Below, piece by piece: positions 37,456 to 45,453 of a stretch of 64,000 nucleotides of DNA. The notes beneath the pieces are model-generated. The model worked only from the letters and a program-made list of their open reading frames with translations, was not told where the DNA came from and did not search any database. Every line of letters starts with the position of its first letter. Position 1 is the first letter of the stretch. A program made the translations under genes and the position numbers. This DNA comes from CAVSUB01 sp963816725 (lineage in GTDB: Bacteria; Acidobacteriota; Vicinamibacteria; Vicinamibacterales; 2-12-FULL-66-21), in the NCBI GenBank assembly GCA_963816725.1, contig CAWFMC010000026.1:62001-126000 (forward strand), in the 5' to 3' direction.

Positions 37456-38205
37456 CTAGGGAACAACAATGGTATCGCCCGGTTTGAGTTCGATGTTCTG
37501 CTTCAGGTTCTTACGCTTGACGAAGTCCTTGTAGTTGAACGGATAGGACGTCTGCTTCCCGCCTTCGTTGCGGACGATTGCGATGTTCTTGCTGTCCGCG
37601 AACTCCTGGATCCCGCCGGCCGTCGCGAGCAACTGCACGACCGTCATGGCGCCCGTGAGCTGGTAGTAGCCGGGTTTGGCGACCATCCCGGTGACATAGA
37701 CCTTCCGGCTATTGATCGCCTTCACGACAATCGCGAGCGTCGGCGGCTCCTCCAGGTACTTCATGGCCGCCTTCGAGATCTTGTCGCGCAGCTGCTCTGG
37801 CGTGAGGCCGCCCGCCTGCAATTCGTTCAGCAGCGGCAGGGAAATAAGACCATCGGGACGAACCGTGACTTCGGCCGACATCTCCGGGTTCCGCCAGTAC
37901 GACACGACCAGCACATCGTCGGGTCCGATGACATAACCCGAGGGCAGCGGCGTCTCCTGCGTCACTGGCGCCGGGGGCGTCGCAGTGGCAGGCGCCGGAG
38001 GACGCGTCTGCCCGGCCGGTGGAGCGGCCGGGGCCGGGGGCTTCTGCTGCGGCGGCGCCGGCTGCTGTACCGGAGCCGACGGCGGCGTCGCAGGCGGCTG
38101 GACCGGAGCCGTCGGCGGGGCCTGGGCTCGAACGAGCCCGCTGGCCGGTCCGCCGATCAGGCAGAACGCCAACGCGCCAGCTGCCCAGGTGTGCAAGTTC
38201 TTCAC
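37456..38205 (-). CDS. polysaccharide export protein (Wza-like, XrtA type)
   Basis: A 249-residue periplasmic or outer-membrane export protein. The signal peptide ends near LVRAQA and has no lipobox. A ~50-residue Pro/Ala/Gln-rich linker follows, then the Poly_export domain (YVIGPDDVLVVSYWRNPEMS, VRPDGLISLPLLNELQAGGLTP) and a SLBB domain (VTGMVAKPGYYQLTGAMTV). The end, NIELKPGDTIVVP, is typical of TIGR03027. The GTG start at 38205 has an AAGGAG seven bases upstream. The gene follows the sigma-54 activator by 10 bases. Confidence 0.92.
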   Translation of the reverse strand: MKNLHTWAAGALAFCLIGGPASGLVRAQAPPTAPVQPPATPPSAPVQQPAPPQQKPPAPAAPPAGQTRPPAPATATPPAPVTQETPLPSGYVIGPDDVLVVSYWRNPEMSAEVTVRPDGLISLPLLNELQAGGLTPEQLRDKISKAAMKYLEEPPTLAIVVKAINSRKVYVTGMVAKPGYYQLTGAMTVVQLLATAGGIQEFADSKNIAIVRNEGGKQTSYPFNYKDFVKRKNLKQNIELKPGDTIVVP

Positions 38206-38215
38206 GCTCGACTCC

Positions 38216-39283
38216 TTACCGGTATTCCTTGAACGGCAGCTGACAGTCGTGCTTCCGCAGGAAATTGAGAAAACGCTTGTAGTCGCGCTGCTCCATGTTG
38301 AAGAGCCGCGCGACAATCTTGTAGTTCCCGCGGGCCTCCTCCAGGCCCTTGCGGACGACGTCGCGGACGTTGCCGCGCGTGATCTCGCGCTGCATATACA
38401 ACGGGTAGACCACATTCCAGAACGACTCGCGGTCCTCGATAATCCGTTTGAAAAGATCGTCGGCCACAGTCCGCCGCCGCTCCCGCTTGGGACGCAGCCC
38501 GACGGAGTGCTGCACGCGCACGTCCATCGGCAAGTCATCGATTGAGACGACTTCGTTGCGGCCGGTCACCACGCAACGCTCGATGACGTTTTCGAGCTCG
38601 CGCACGTTGCCGGGCCAGGCGTATTCCGTCAGCAACTTCATCGCGTCGGGCGACAACCCCTTGACGAGGTAGCCGTTGTTCTTCGTGAACCGTGCGAGGA
38701 AATAGCGAATGAGCTCGGGGATGTCCTCGCGCCGCTCGCGCAACGGCGGCACGGTGAGATGAATGACGTTCAGCCGATAGAACAAGTCTTCACGGAACGT
38801 GCCCTGTCCGACCATGTCGCGGAGGTTGCGGTTGGTCGCCGCGATCACTCTGACATCGACACGGCCGCCGGTGTGGTCGGAGCCGACCTTCTGGAGCTCG
38901 CCGGTTTCCATGAAGCGCAGCAGCAGGCCCTGCATACGCATCGTCATCTCGCCGATCTCGTCGAGGAAAATCGTGCCCTCGTCGGCCAGCTCCAGCTTCC
39001 CTGGCTTGTCGCGGTAAGCACCGGTGAAGCTGCCCTTCACATGGCCGAACAGCTCCGACTCGAGCAGCGTTTCCGGGAGGCCGGCGCAATTGACGGCCAC
39101 AAACGATCGATGGCCGCGCGGGCTCTGGGCGTGCACGGCATTGGCCACCAGTTCCTTGCCGACTCCGCTCTCGCCAGTTACCAGGACCTTGGCATCCGAC
39201 CGCGCGATGCGCTCGATCTCCTGACGGAGCTCGACCATCACACTGCTGGTGCCGGTCAGTTGGACGTGCCCGTTATTCCTCAT
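38216..39283 (-). CDS. sigma-54-dependent transcriptional activator without receiver domain
   Basis: A 355-residue bacterial enhancer-binding protein. Residues ~8-240 are the AAA+ domain: Walker A VTGESGVGKE, the sigma-54 contact loop GSFTGA (variant of GAFTGA), Walker B GTIFLDEIGEM and the GNVRELENVIERCVV region. A C-terminal DNA-binding helix-turn-helix lies near EARGNYKIVARLFNMEQRDYKRF (in part). No receiver or sensor domain is present, so control must come from elsewhere. It is transcribed with, and just ahead of, the export genes and likely drives a sigma-54 promoter such as that at 40266-40280. Confidence 0.9.
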   Translation of the reverse strand: MRNNGHVQLTGTSSVMVELRQEIERIARSDAKVLVTGESGVGKELVANAVHAQSPRGHRSFVAVNCAGLPETLLESELFGHVKGSFTGAYRDKPGKLELADEGTIFLDEIGEMTMRMQGLLLRFMETGELQKVGSDHTGGRVDVRVIAATNRNLRDMVGQGTFREDLFYRLNVIHLTVPPLRERREDIPELIRYFLARFTKNNGYLVKGLSPDAMKLLTEYAWPGNVRELENVIERCVVTGRNEVVSIDDLPMDVRVQHSVGLRPKRERRRTVADDLFKRIIEDRESFWNVVYPLYMQREITRGNVRDVVRKGLEEARGNYKIVARLFNMEQRDYKRFLNFLRKHDCQLPFKEYR

Positions 39284-39381
39284 CGAATCCCCTCACACCG
39301 ACTGAGTGAGCGCCGCGCCCGGCCGCGAGGTGCACGCGACCGCGGCTCCGTGGACCATCGCCCATTTACCGCGTCCCGCCG

Positions 39382-39708
39382 TCACGATCCCGCCCTCCGT
39401 AGAAACTCCTCGAGCACATCCTGCTCGCGCGGCGGCACCGCCACGATGAATGTGCCGGCGACCCGCCCGCGCAAGTCCGGGGCAGGCTCCTCGCGTTTGA
39501 CCTCGACCGTCGCCTCGAACGGTGCCCCGCCGAGTGAAAGCCGCAGCCTGCCGACCCCGCCGAGCGGCAGCCGCTCGTCGGTCTGCAACAGCGCACCGGC
39601 GGCGCTGATATCCAGCAACCGGACCGGAATGCGCTGTTCGGTGCGAACCACGCACCGCCCCGGCACCGCGACGCGGGGCGACTTGCGGCGATCTTCGCTG
39701 TCCGACAT
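39382..39708 (-). CDS. PilZ-domain protein
   Basis: A 108-residue single PilZ domain with both c-di-GMP-binding motifs: RKSPR (R-x3-R) at about residue 8 and DISAAG (D-x-S-x2-G) near 33. It could bind c-di-GMP and signal to a partner, perhaps the neighbouring activator. It begins three bases after the stop of a second PilZ gene and is followed by the activator after ~100 bases. No other domain is visible. Confidence 0.85.
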   Translation of the reverse strand: MSDSEDRRKSPRVAVPGRCVVRTEQRIPVRLLDISAAGALLQTDERLPLGGVGRLRLSLGGAPFEATVEVKREEPAPDLRGRVAGTFIVAVPPREQDVLEEFLRRAGS

Positions 39709-39711
39709 CGG

Positions 39712-40065
39712 CTAGGCCTCGACCGGCTGGCTGCCGGTCCCGAACGCGACCTGACGGACGAGAAACTCGTCGAGGGCGGGCGTCACGTCGACGAACTCGA
39801 CCCCCATAAGATAGAGAGATCGGCCGCTCTGCTCGTCCGGCGTGCTGTGGCGCACGCGCAACGTCGCGGCGTGCGACTCGTGCTCTGAAACGACCGTCAC
39901 GGCGTGGACTGATTCGGCGGCAAGCGGCATCGAGGCCTCGAGCAACGCCCCGCCGCGGCCCAGATTCCGAACTGTCAACGAGGCGCTGACGTCGACGCTG
40001 CCCCGGAGATCGCCGATAACCTCGAACCGGGGCTTCCCGCGCCGGTCGCCGATTCTGCGCTGCAT
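39712..40065 (-). CDS. PilZ-domain protein with degenerate second motif
   Basis: A 117-residue PilZ-like domain. The arginine motif is present as RRGKPR, but the D-x-S-x2-G motif reads NLGRGG, so c-di-GMP binding may be weak or lost. It is the first gene of the long minus-strand run; its upstream region holds the sigma-54 promoter candidate about 200 bases away. It may form a dimer or regulatory pair with the next PilZ protein, which has intact motifs. Confidence 0.8.
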   Translation of the reverse strand: MQRRIGDRRGKPRFEVIGDLRGSVDVSASLTVRNLGRGGALLEASMPLAAESVHAVTVVSEHESHAATLRVRHSTPDEQSGRSLYLMGVEFVDVTPALDEFLVRQVAFGTGSQPVEA

Positions 40066-40265
40066 GGTGGCGCCCTTGTATCAATCTGCCGCAAGCCCTG
40101 GAGGGCGCTGATCGCCCTTTGGACTGCTCATCCCCAGATACCGTGACATTCCGGCCGCTGGAACCCGGGACGACACACGACGAAGTGTGTGGACGCGGTC
40201 GCGACTGCCGAGGTGTGTCGTGATTGGCCGCCGGACGGCATGGACTAGGCGGCAGTCCGGACATA

Positions 40266-40280
40266 GCAAAGAAGTCGCCA
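40266..40280 (-). promoter_or_regulatory. candidate sigma-54 (-24/-12) promoter
   Basis: Read on the minus strand the site is CTTGGCGACTTCTTTGCT. It has the -24 GG and the -12 GC separated by exactly ten bases and the TTGC core, matching the YTGGCACG-N4-TTGCW consensus except at three -24-side positions. Transcription would begin about 12 bases downstream, roughly 190 bases before the first PilZ gene. The operon it would drive encodes a sigma-54 activator, so autoregulation is likely. Confidence 0.55.
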
Positions 40281-40400
40281 AGATAGGGCAGAGTTTTGTC
40301 GGAGCCGGGAAAGCCTTTTTTCGGCGGTATTTAATAGTAGAACTGTGTAGATATAGCTCGATCTACCACGAGAATGAATCGGATTTGACGCGTAAACGTG

Positions 40401-40434
40401 CGACAAAAGTCTATCCCACATACGACTTTGGTCG
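40401..40434. promoter_or_regulatory. candidate upstream activator site (inverted repeat)
   Basis: CGACAAAAGTC and GACTTTGGTCG form inverted arms matching at 10 of 11 positions with a 12-base spacer. A further half-site, TTTTGTCG, lies at 40294-40301. The dyad is about 120-170 bases upstream of the sigma-54 promoter candidate, a usual distance for an enhancer-binding protein. Confidence 0.45.
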
Positions 40435-40629
40435 GCGGAAACAAAGATGTAACGACCATCGACGACCCTGGAGGGTCAATTTTGGCCTACAGGATACTTA
40501 ATGTGTGCGATTGTCGTCCTATGCCTCTCGCATATACACCATACCAGAACCACGCCACCCGTCGGTTTCACATCGCGCGCCACCATGAGGCTCTCGAAAA
40601 GTCGGCGCTTCGCTCCACCGGGCACCGCC

Positions 40630-42270
40630 TCAGTGCACAGATCGGAAACCCCGCGCTGCCCGTTTGGCCTCCGCGATCAGGTCGTCCGCGCACGCGCATT
40701 CGGGCGTGAACACGGCGCGACCCACCTGCATCACGTCGGCAAGATGTGGGGCAATTTGAGCGGCTCGCGCTTTGAGCCGAGCCGTCACCGAGCGGCCGCC
40801 CTCCTCACCGGCGTGCACGAGCAGGACCCCGAGCGGTCCATTGAGCAATCGACCGAAGAAGTCGGATGCCCTCAACTCGCTGCGTATAGCCGACGCCAAG
40901 AGCTCATATAGCGTCGTCGAGGAGACAAACTCCGGCTCGTTTGGTCCGACGAGCAGCAGACAAAGTGACAGCTCGAACCGTCTCGCCCGTTCGACTTCCT
41001 GCTGGATCCGGAATTCGAAGGCGAGCGCCTCCTGTTCGGCGCGCTGATGCCGCACCGGCCCGACCGCGACCTCAGCGAGCCACGGGCGCAAGGCCTTCAC
41101 CCAGCCGTGTATAACCGGTCCCGCTGACACGCCGAGAGGTCGGGTCGAGTTTAGGACGACCTGGAGCGTCACGTCTGGCGCGGCCGGCACCCGGAGCTCC
41201 AGCGTGTTCGGATCCCAGGCCGGCGCATCGGCTGAAGTGCGGAATGTGCCGAGCGCATTCGCGCCGACCGCAGCCGTGACTCGCCCCGCACCGGGACCTT
41301 CGAGCACGCGCACAAGTCCCCCCTCGGCGCCGGCGTCCGTCACCAGTTCCTCGAGGAGCTCTGTCAGCGCCACATCGGGGGTCTGAGTCACCGTCGGCGA
41401 CTGGGTGAGCCGGCGCTGCCAGCGGTCAACCCGCGCCAGTTCCCGGGCCTGGAGGTCCGCGCTCATGACGCGCGCCATCGCCTCGAATGCCAGCTCCACT
41501 TGCGTGTCGATCGCGCCTGTCAGCACGATCAGCCAGGTGGGCTCACGCCCGCCCACAGGCAGGACCAGCACGTCTCCGGCACGGCCCTCCACGCCAAGGT
41601 CGTCGAGGTCCCCTGGGAACGGCCGGCGGGCGGCGATCAACTGGCCAGCCCGCTCCGCATCGAGCGGCATGGCCGGCCGTTCCTCCCGTGGCAGGGCGCC
41701 CGACAGGACGAAGCGGCCGTCCGGCCGCCGCTCGTAGATCTGACACTCCAGGTCGAACCAGATATGGGCCGCGTGGAGCACCGCGTGCATCACGTCCCGA
41801 TCGGAGTCGTAGGTCCCGAGTTGGCCGAGGAACCGCAGCGTCGCGTGCGTACGCCGCGTCGCCGCCAGGGAGGCGGTCAGTTGGCTGCTCAGGCTCAAAT
41901 CTGACTCGAGGATCCCGCGGGCCAGCGCGCCTGCGGACTCGATCGCCAGCCGGGCGGTCGCCTCGTCCGGCATGTCCGAACCCGGACGCGAGACAATCAG
42001 GCAGCCCACGATGTCCCGCCCACGGCGCAGCGGGAACAGCCCGATCGCGCCGGCCTGAAACATCCCGACCCTCACTTCCCCGGTACGGAGCGCTTTGAGG
42101 ATCTCGCCGGCGACCTCGGTTTCGTGCAGGAGCGACCGGATCGCGGTGCTGGCCGGACGACGGACCGGGTCGAGCCAGACGTGGACGACGTCCAGAGACA
42201 GCGCGGCCTGGCGTTCGATCAGCTCGAGCAGGCTCAAGGACGCAGGTGAAAGCGTAAGACTGTCGCTCAT
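40630..42270 (-). CDS. GAF-like protein with a degenerate GGDEF-type C-terminus
   Basis: A 546-residue cytoplasmic protein with no signal or membrane helix. The N-terminal and middle parts look like two or three GAF-type sensor units (ALSLDVVHVWLDP near 20, LECQIYERRPDGRFVL near 190, GGLVRVLEGPGAGRVTAAVG near 320). The last ~150 residues resemble a GGDEF domain: EVERARRFELSLCLLLVG corresponds to the first strand and RASDFFGRLLNGPLGVLLVHA to the active-site strand. The GG(D/E)EF residues are replaced by LNGPL, so no cyclase activity is expected. ATG 42270 is preferred; the frame opens at 42324. It may sense a ligand for the PilZ/sigma-54 module next door. Confidence 0.6.
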   Translation of the reverse strand: MSDSLTLSPASLSLLELIERQAALSLDVVHVWLDPVRRPASTAIRSLLHETEVAGEILKALRTGEVRVGMFQAGAIGLFPLRRGRDIVGCLIVSRPGSDMPDEATARLAIESAGALARGILESDLSLSSQLTASLAATRRTHATLRFLGQLGTYDSDRDVMHAVLHAAHIWFDLECQIYERRPDGRFVLSGALPREERPAMPLDAERAGQLIAARRPFPGDLDDLGVEGRAGDVLVLPVGGREPTWLIVLTGAIDTQVELAFEAMARVMSADLQARELARVDRWQRRLTQSPTVTQTPDVALTELLEELVTDAGAEGGLVRVLEGPGAGRVTAAVGANALGTFRTSADAPAWDPNTLELRVPAAPDVTLQVVLNSTRPLGVSAGPVIHGWVKALRPWLAEVAVGPVRHQRAEQEALAFEFRIQQEVERARRFELSLCLLLVGPNEPEFVSSTTLYELLASAIRSELRASDFFGRLLNGPLGVLLVHAGEEGGRSVTARLKARAAQIAPHLADVMQVGRAVFTPECACADDLIAEAKRAARGFRSVH

Positions 42271-42332
42271 GTCGCGCTGGATCTGGGGAACCGGATGAGG
42301 TCGGAGGTGCAAAGCGACGGCCACCTCCTCAT

Positions 42333-42351
42333 CCGTATTCGGCGAATACGG
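42333..42351. promoter_or_regulatory. perfect 19-base palindrome, operator candidate
   Basis: CCGTATTCGGCGAATACGG has two 9-base perfectly inverted arms around a central G. It lies 63-81 bases before the ATG of the GAF/pseudo-GGDEF gene, where a dimeric regulator could bind. No cognate regulator is adjacent. Confidence 0.5.
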
Positions 42352-42465
42352 CTAATGAACTGAAAGGAGGCTGCTTAAGCTCGACTAGACAGTCGGACGA
42401 AGAGTGGCGCGAGTAGCGTGTGGAAGCGAAGGGTGGTCCGTGGCAGGCCAGGACGCCACTATTGT

Positions 42466-43641
42466 CTAGTGGGGGCCAGCCTTGCGACGGGGCTCACTGG
42501 CCACGAGCTCCTGGAGCAGATCGAGGGCTCGATCGATCTCCGCCTCGGTGTTGTAGAAATGCGGCGACATCCGGATACCGGCATCGGGACGATAGTCGAC
42601 GATGACGCCGCTTTGGATCAGCGCCTCGGCGATGGCTTTGCCGTTCGGGACGTCGAGAATTACCGCTCCTCCGCGCCGGTGATCCTCCAGCGGGGTATTC
42701 AGGCACCATCCGGCCGCCTGCGCCCGATCGATCAGCCGCCGGGTCAGGCCCAGCGAGCGGCTTCGGATCGTCTCGACACCGATCTCGCCGACGATCTCGT
42801 AGCCGCTACGAGCCGCGTACAACGCCGGGATGTTGGGAGTACCGCTCTGAAACCGTTCCGGCGGAGCGGCCAGGCGCGCCGGTCCGCTGGCGAAGTCGAA
42901 CGGCGCCACATGCGCCGCCCACCCAATCAGCGCAGGCTGCAACTGGGCAGCGAGATCCGGGCGTACATATAAGTACCCGGCTCCGGGACCGCCGCACAGC
43001 CACTTCACCGATCCGCCGACGGCGAAGTCCGCGCCCAAGCCGCCGATGTCCAGGGGGATGGTGCCGGCGGCCTGATACACGTCGAGGATCACGTGCGCAC
43101 CCACCCGGTGCGCCTTCTCGATCACCGCCGCGGCGTCCTGGATGCAGGCGCTCCGGAACAGGACCACCGAAAGCGGCACCAGCAGCGTGCGCTCGTCGAT
43201 CGCGTCCAGCAACGGCTCGAGGTCCGGCTCGATGCGATCGGTGGCCGCCACGTAGACCACCTCGGCGCCGTACCGGCGAAAGCCCTCGAACAGGTACATG
43301 TTCGAGGGAAATTCCTGATCGCTCATCACGATGCGCCGCCGCCGGTCGTCGAAGCTGAAACAGGATGCGATGATCGCCATCGCGACGGTGACGTTCTGGT
43401 GCATCGACACCGTGCCCGGCTCAACGCCGAGAATGGGAACCAGCAGATCGCCGACCGTCCGCCCCATCTCCCACCAGCCCTCGTGCCACGCCTGAACGCC
43501 GCGGCTGGCCCACGTTTCCGCGTAGGCCTGCAGCGACGCCGCCGTCCGTCGCGGCATCGCACCGAGCGAGTGGCTCACAAGGTACGTGCAGGTGTCGAGG
43601 ATCGGAAACTCGTCGCGCCACCGCAGCAGGGCATCGGGCAT
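42466..43641 (-). CDS. class V aminotransferase-fold enzyme, kynureninase-like
   Basis: A 391-residue PLP enzyme. The Schiff-base lysine is probably the K in GGSVKWLCGGPGAGYLYV (about residue 215), a sequence form close to kynureninase (KYLxGGPG). HVILDVYQAAGTIPLDI carries the PLP-binding Asp, and RFQSGTPNIPALYAARSG the substrate loop. Kynureninases are slightly longer (about 415), so it could cleave kynurenine or act on another substrate. Isolated gene; a 195-base gap precedes the GAF gene downstream. Confidence 0.75.
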   Translation of the reverse strand: MPDALLRWRDEFPILDTCTYLVSHSLGAMPRRTAASLQAYAETWASRGVQAWHEGWWEMGRTVGDLLVPILGVEPGTVSMHQNVTVAMAIIASCFSFDDRRRRIVMSDQEFPSNMYLFEGFRRYGAEVVYVAATDRIEPDLEPLLDAIDERTLLVPLSVVLFRSACIQDAAAVIEKAHRVGAHVILDVYQAAGTIPLDIGGLGADFAVGGSVKWLCGGPGAGYLYVRPDLAAQLQPALIGWAAHVAPFDFASGPARLAAPPERFQSGTPNIPALYAARSGYEIVGEIGVETIRSRSLGLTRRLIDRAQAAGWCLNTPLEDHRRGGAVILDVPNGKAIAEALIQSGVIVDYRPDAGIRMSPHFYNTEAEIDRALDLLQELVASEPRRKAGPH

Positions 43642-43944
43642 GCGCTGTCATTGTCGCCCGAAGCGGAGGCGCGCGGCGCGCGCGCTGAAATCCGGGCGGA
43701 TATCGATTTGCGCCTGGCGATCGATTCCAGCGAGCGTGGAAGCGTTAGAGCCGGCCTGAGGCCGGAGCGACGCCGCGAGTCACGGGGTCAGCACACTACT
43801 GGTGAGCGCCTTTTGGACTCGACTGAAGGGGCATTCGGTAGAACCCAAGGCGCTTTATACGGGCGCCGAGGACAGACTGGGAAGAGTGCGAGGCGGACGT
43901 ATGGCGTCGTCACGCTCGAAGCCTGAGGCCCGAGCGTCAGGGGA
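43642..43944. other. 303-base intergenic stretch with two strong hairpins
   Basis: No gene is supported. CCGGCCTGAGGCCGG at 43751-43765 is a perfect six-pair stem with a 3-base loop. ACGCTCG (43912-43918) pairs with CGAGCGT (43931-43937) around an inner GCCTGAGGC, just past the stop of the small gene ending at 43945 and so in position to terminate it. Neither is followed by a T-run. Confidence 0.5.
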
Positions 43945-44166
43945 TCAGTACTCGTCCGCGTCCCAGAACGTGTCGGAGGACGTGCGGCCGGCATTCTCGA
44001 ATTGGCTGACCGGCGCCGCCTCGCCCGAGGCCTGCAGCCGCTCGCGGATGCGCCCCTGCAGCCAGCCGATCGCGTCCGGCTCCACGCTCCTCAACGCCGC
44101 CCATTCGGATTCGGGCAGCTCGATCGTGAGGGTCCGCGTCACCTGCTTGGCATCCAGCTTGGTCAT
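43945..44166 (-). CDS. small hypothetical protein, possible ribbon-helix-helix-like
   Basis: A 73-residue protein: KQVTRTLTIELPESEWAALR at the start has the strand-helix pattern of ribbon-helix-helix or Arc-type DNA-binding proteins, with an IGWLQGRIRERLQ helix next and an acidic tail ending FWDADEY. No toxin gene is adjacent, so an antitoxin role is unproven. ATG 44166 is chosen because a TACATT box (44179-44174) ends seven bases before it. A longer frame to 44346 lacks sense upstream. Confidence 0.5.
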   Translation of the reverse strand: MTKLDAKQVTRTLTIELPESEWAALRSVEPDAIGWLQGRIRERLQASGEAAPVSQFENAGRTSSDTFWDADEY

Positions 44167-44404
44167 GTCGCCCAATGTATGCGTTCCGACTGATGGTGTC
44201 GTGCGCAAATCGCGTATGGTGGACATGCGCGGCAGAAATAGGACGACATCCAGCGCCCGCATGGATCCCATCTCAGTCCTGCATGGCATCGCCCGAACTC
44301 GTCCTACAGCAGACACCGCCGATGTCGGACGATCACCTGCCGGCATCGACCGAGGCGCGAGGATAGACAGGCGCGGACGGCAGGGCGGACCAGGCAGCCG
44401 TGGA

Positions 44405-45256
44405 TTATTGGGCTCGCGGCAGCGGTTCGACCAGTCCCGGCTCCCCAGTCCACCGCTGGTAGGAGCCCAGCGTTCTGACCCACTGCGCCGACTCCGTCAG
44501 GTGCCCGATCGCCCGCATGCACCGCACATCGTCACGGCCGACGCCGATGTCGACGTAGAAGAGATACTCCCACGGCTTTCCCCGCGCGGGCCGCGACTCC
44601 AGCTTGGTGAGATCGATGTCGCGGAGCGCGAAGACGCTCAGCGCTTTGAAGAGCGCACCCGGGGCATTGTGCAGCGTGAAGGCGAGTGTGGTCTTGTCGG
44701 GACGTCCGAGCGGCTGCGGATCACGAGACACGAGAATGAAGCGCGTGATGTTGTCTTCGAAATCCTGGATCCCCGCTCTGAGGACCTCGAGCCCGAAGGC
44801 TTCGGCAGCCCGCGCGGAGGCGATTGCCGCGGTATCGCGCAGGTTCCCCTCGCGAATGAGCCGTGCGCTACCGGCGGTGTCGTAGGTGGCGACGACTTCC
44901 ACGCCGGGCAGGGTGCGTACGAAGCGCTCGGTCTGGGCCAGCGCCTGCGGGTGCGAGAAGACGCGGCGGATCGACTCGATCGGCGTGCCCGGCAGGGCCA
45001 GCAGGTTGTGCACCACCGTCAGCTCGGTCTCGCCGACGATCGGCAGCTCGTGCTCGAGCAGGAGATCGTAGTTGCGATGGATGCTCCCGCCTACCGAGTT
45101 CTCGATCGGCAGGATGCCATGCGTCACGCGTCCGGCCTGCACGGCCTCGAACACATCCTCGAAGCGCTCCAGCGCCTCAGTCGTACAGCCGGGCCAGGCG
45201 CGCAGCGCCGCCGACTCGCTGTACGCCCCGGTGGCTCCTTGAAAGGCAATGTGCAT
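44405..45256 (-). CDS. pheA: prephenate dehydratase
   Basis: A 283-residue monofunctional enzyme converting prephenate to phenylpyruvate in phenylalanine biosynthesis. FQGATGAYSESAAL is the N-terminal signature, LPIENSVGGSIHRNYDLL and DNITRFILVSRD (the TRF motif with catalytic Thr) complete the catalytic domain to about residue 180. An ACT regulatory domain follows (TLHNAPGALFKALSVFALRD, then LESRPARGKPWEYLFYVD), with the ESRP allosteric motif for phenylalanine inhibition. No chorismate mutase domain is fused. Length is normal. Confidence 0.95.
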   Translation of the reverse strand: MHIAFQGATGAYSESAALRAWPGCTTEALERFEDVFEAVQAGRVTHGILPIENSVGGSIHRNYDLLLEHELPIVGETELTVVHNLLALPGTPIESIRRVFSHPQALAQTERFVRTLPGVEVVATYDTAGSARLIREGNLRDTAAIASARAAEAFGLEVLRAGIQDFEDNITRFILVSRDPQPLGRPDKTTLAFTLHNAPGALFKALSVFALRDIDLTKLESRPARGKPWEYLFYVDIGVGRDDVRCMRAIGHLTESAQWVRTLGSYQRWTGEPGLVEPLPRAQ

Positions 45257-45284
45257 GTCTGCTCGCTCGTCTGCGACTCGCTCG

Positions 45285-45453
45285 CCGGTCAGCTACCAGC
45301 TACCAGCTATCCGGTTCCCGTTGCCCGTTCTGTTTCCCGACTCAGGCCGATTGTTGCGGCTTCGCGACTGGGAAGGGGTCCTACGCCACGACTTGTCCTC
45401 AGGCGGCTCGATCGACTTCCAGCTGGAAGCTGGAAGCTGGAAGTCGGTAGCTG
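45285..45453. repeat. degenerate heptad repeats (AGCTACC / AGCTGGA)
   Basis: Between the prephenate dehydratase and hydrolase genes lie CAGCTACC units at 45291-45308, a GTTCCCGTTGCCCGTT block at about 45312-45327, and CAGCTGGAAGCTGGAAG units at 45419-45443. The AGCTGGA family recurs at 56429-56441 and, in variant form, at 6038-6062. Non-coding; no hairpin terminator with T-run. Confidence 0.7.

Larger units (their letters stand above)
40066..40629. other. 564-base non-coding control region, partly AT-rich
   Basis: No gene is supported between the PilZ gene and the GAF-domain gene, both on the minus strand. The part from about 40281 to 40560 is clearly more AT-rich than the surroundings. The stretch contains a sigma-54-like promoter, an 11-base dyad, an ACGACACAC/GTGTGTCGT inverted pair (40170-40178 and 40213-40221), a GGGCG/CGCCC hairpin (about 40103-40118) and a GACCC/GGGTC hairpin near 40470. 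An unannotated small RNA cannot be excluded. Confidence 0.6.
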
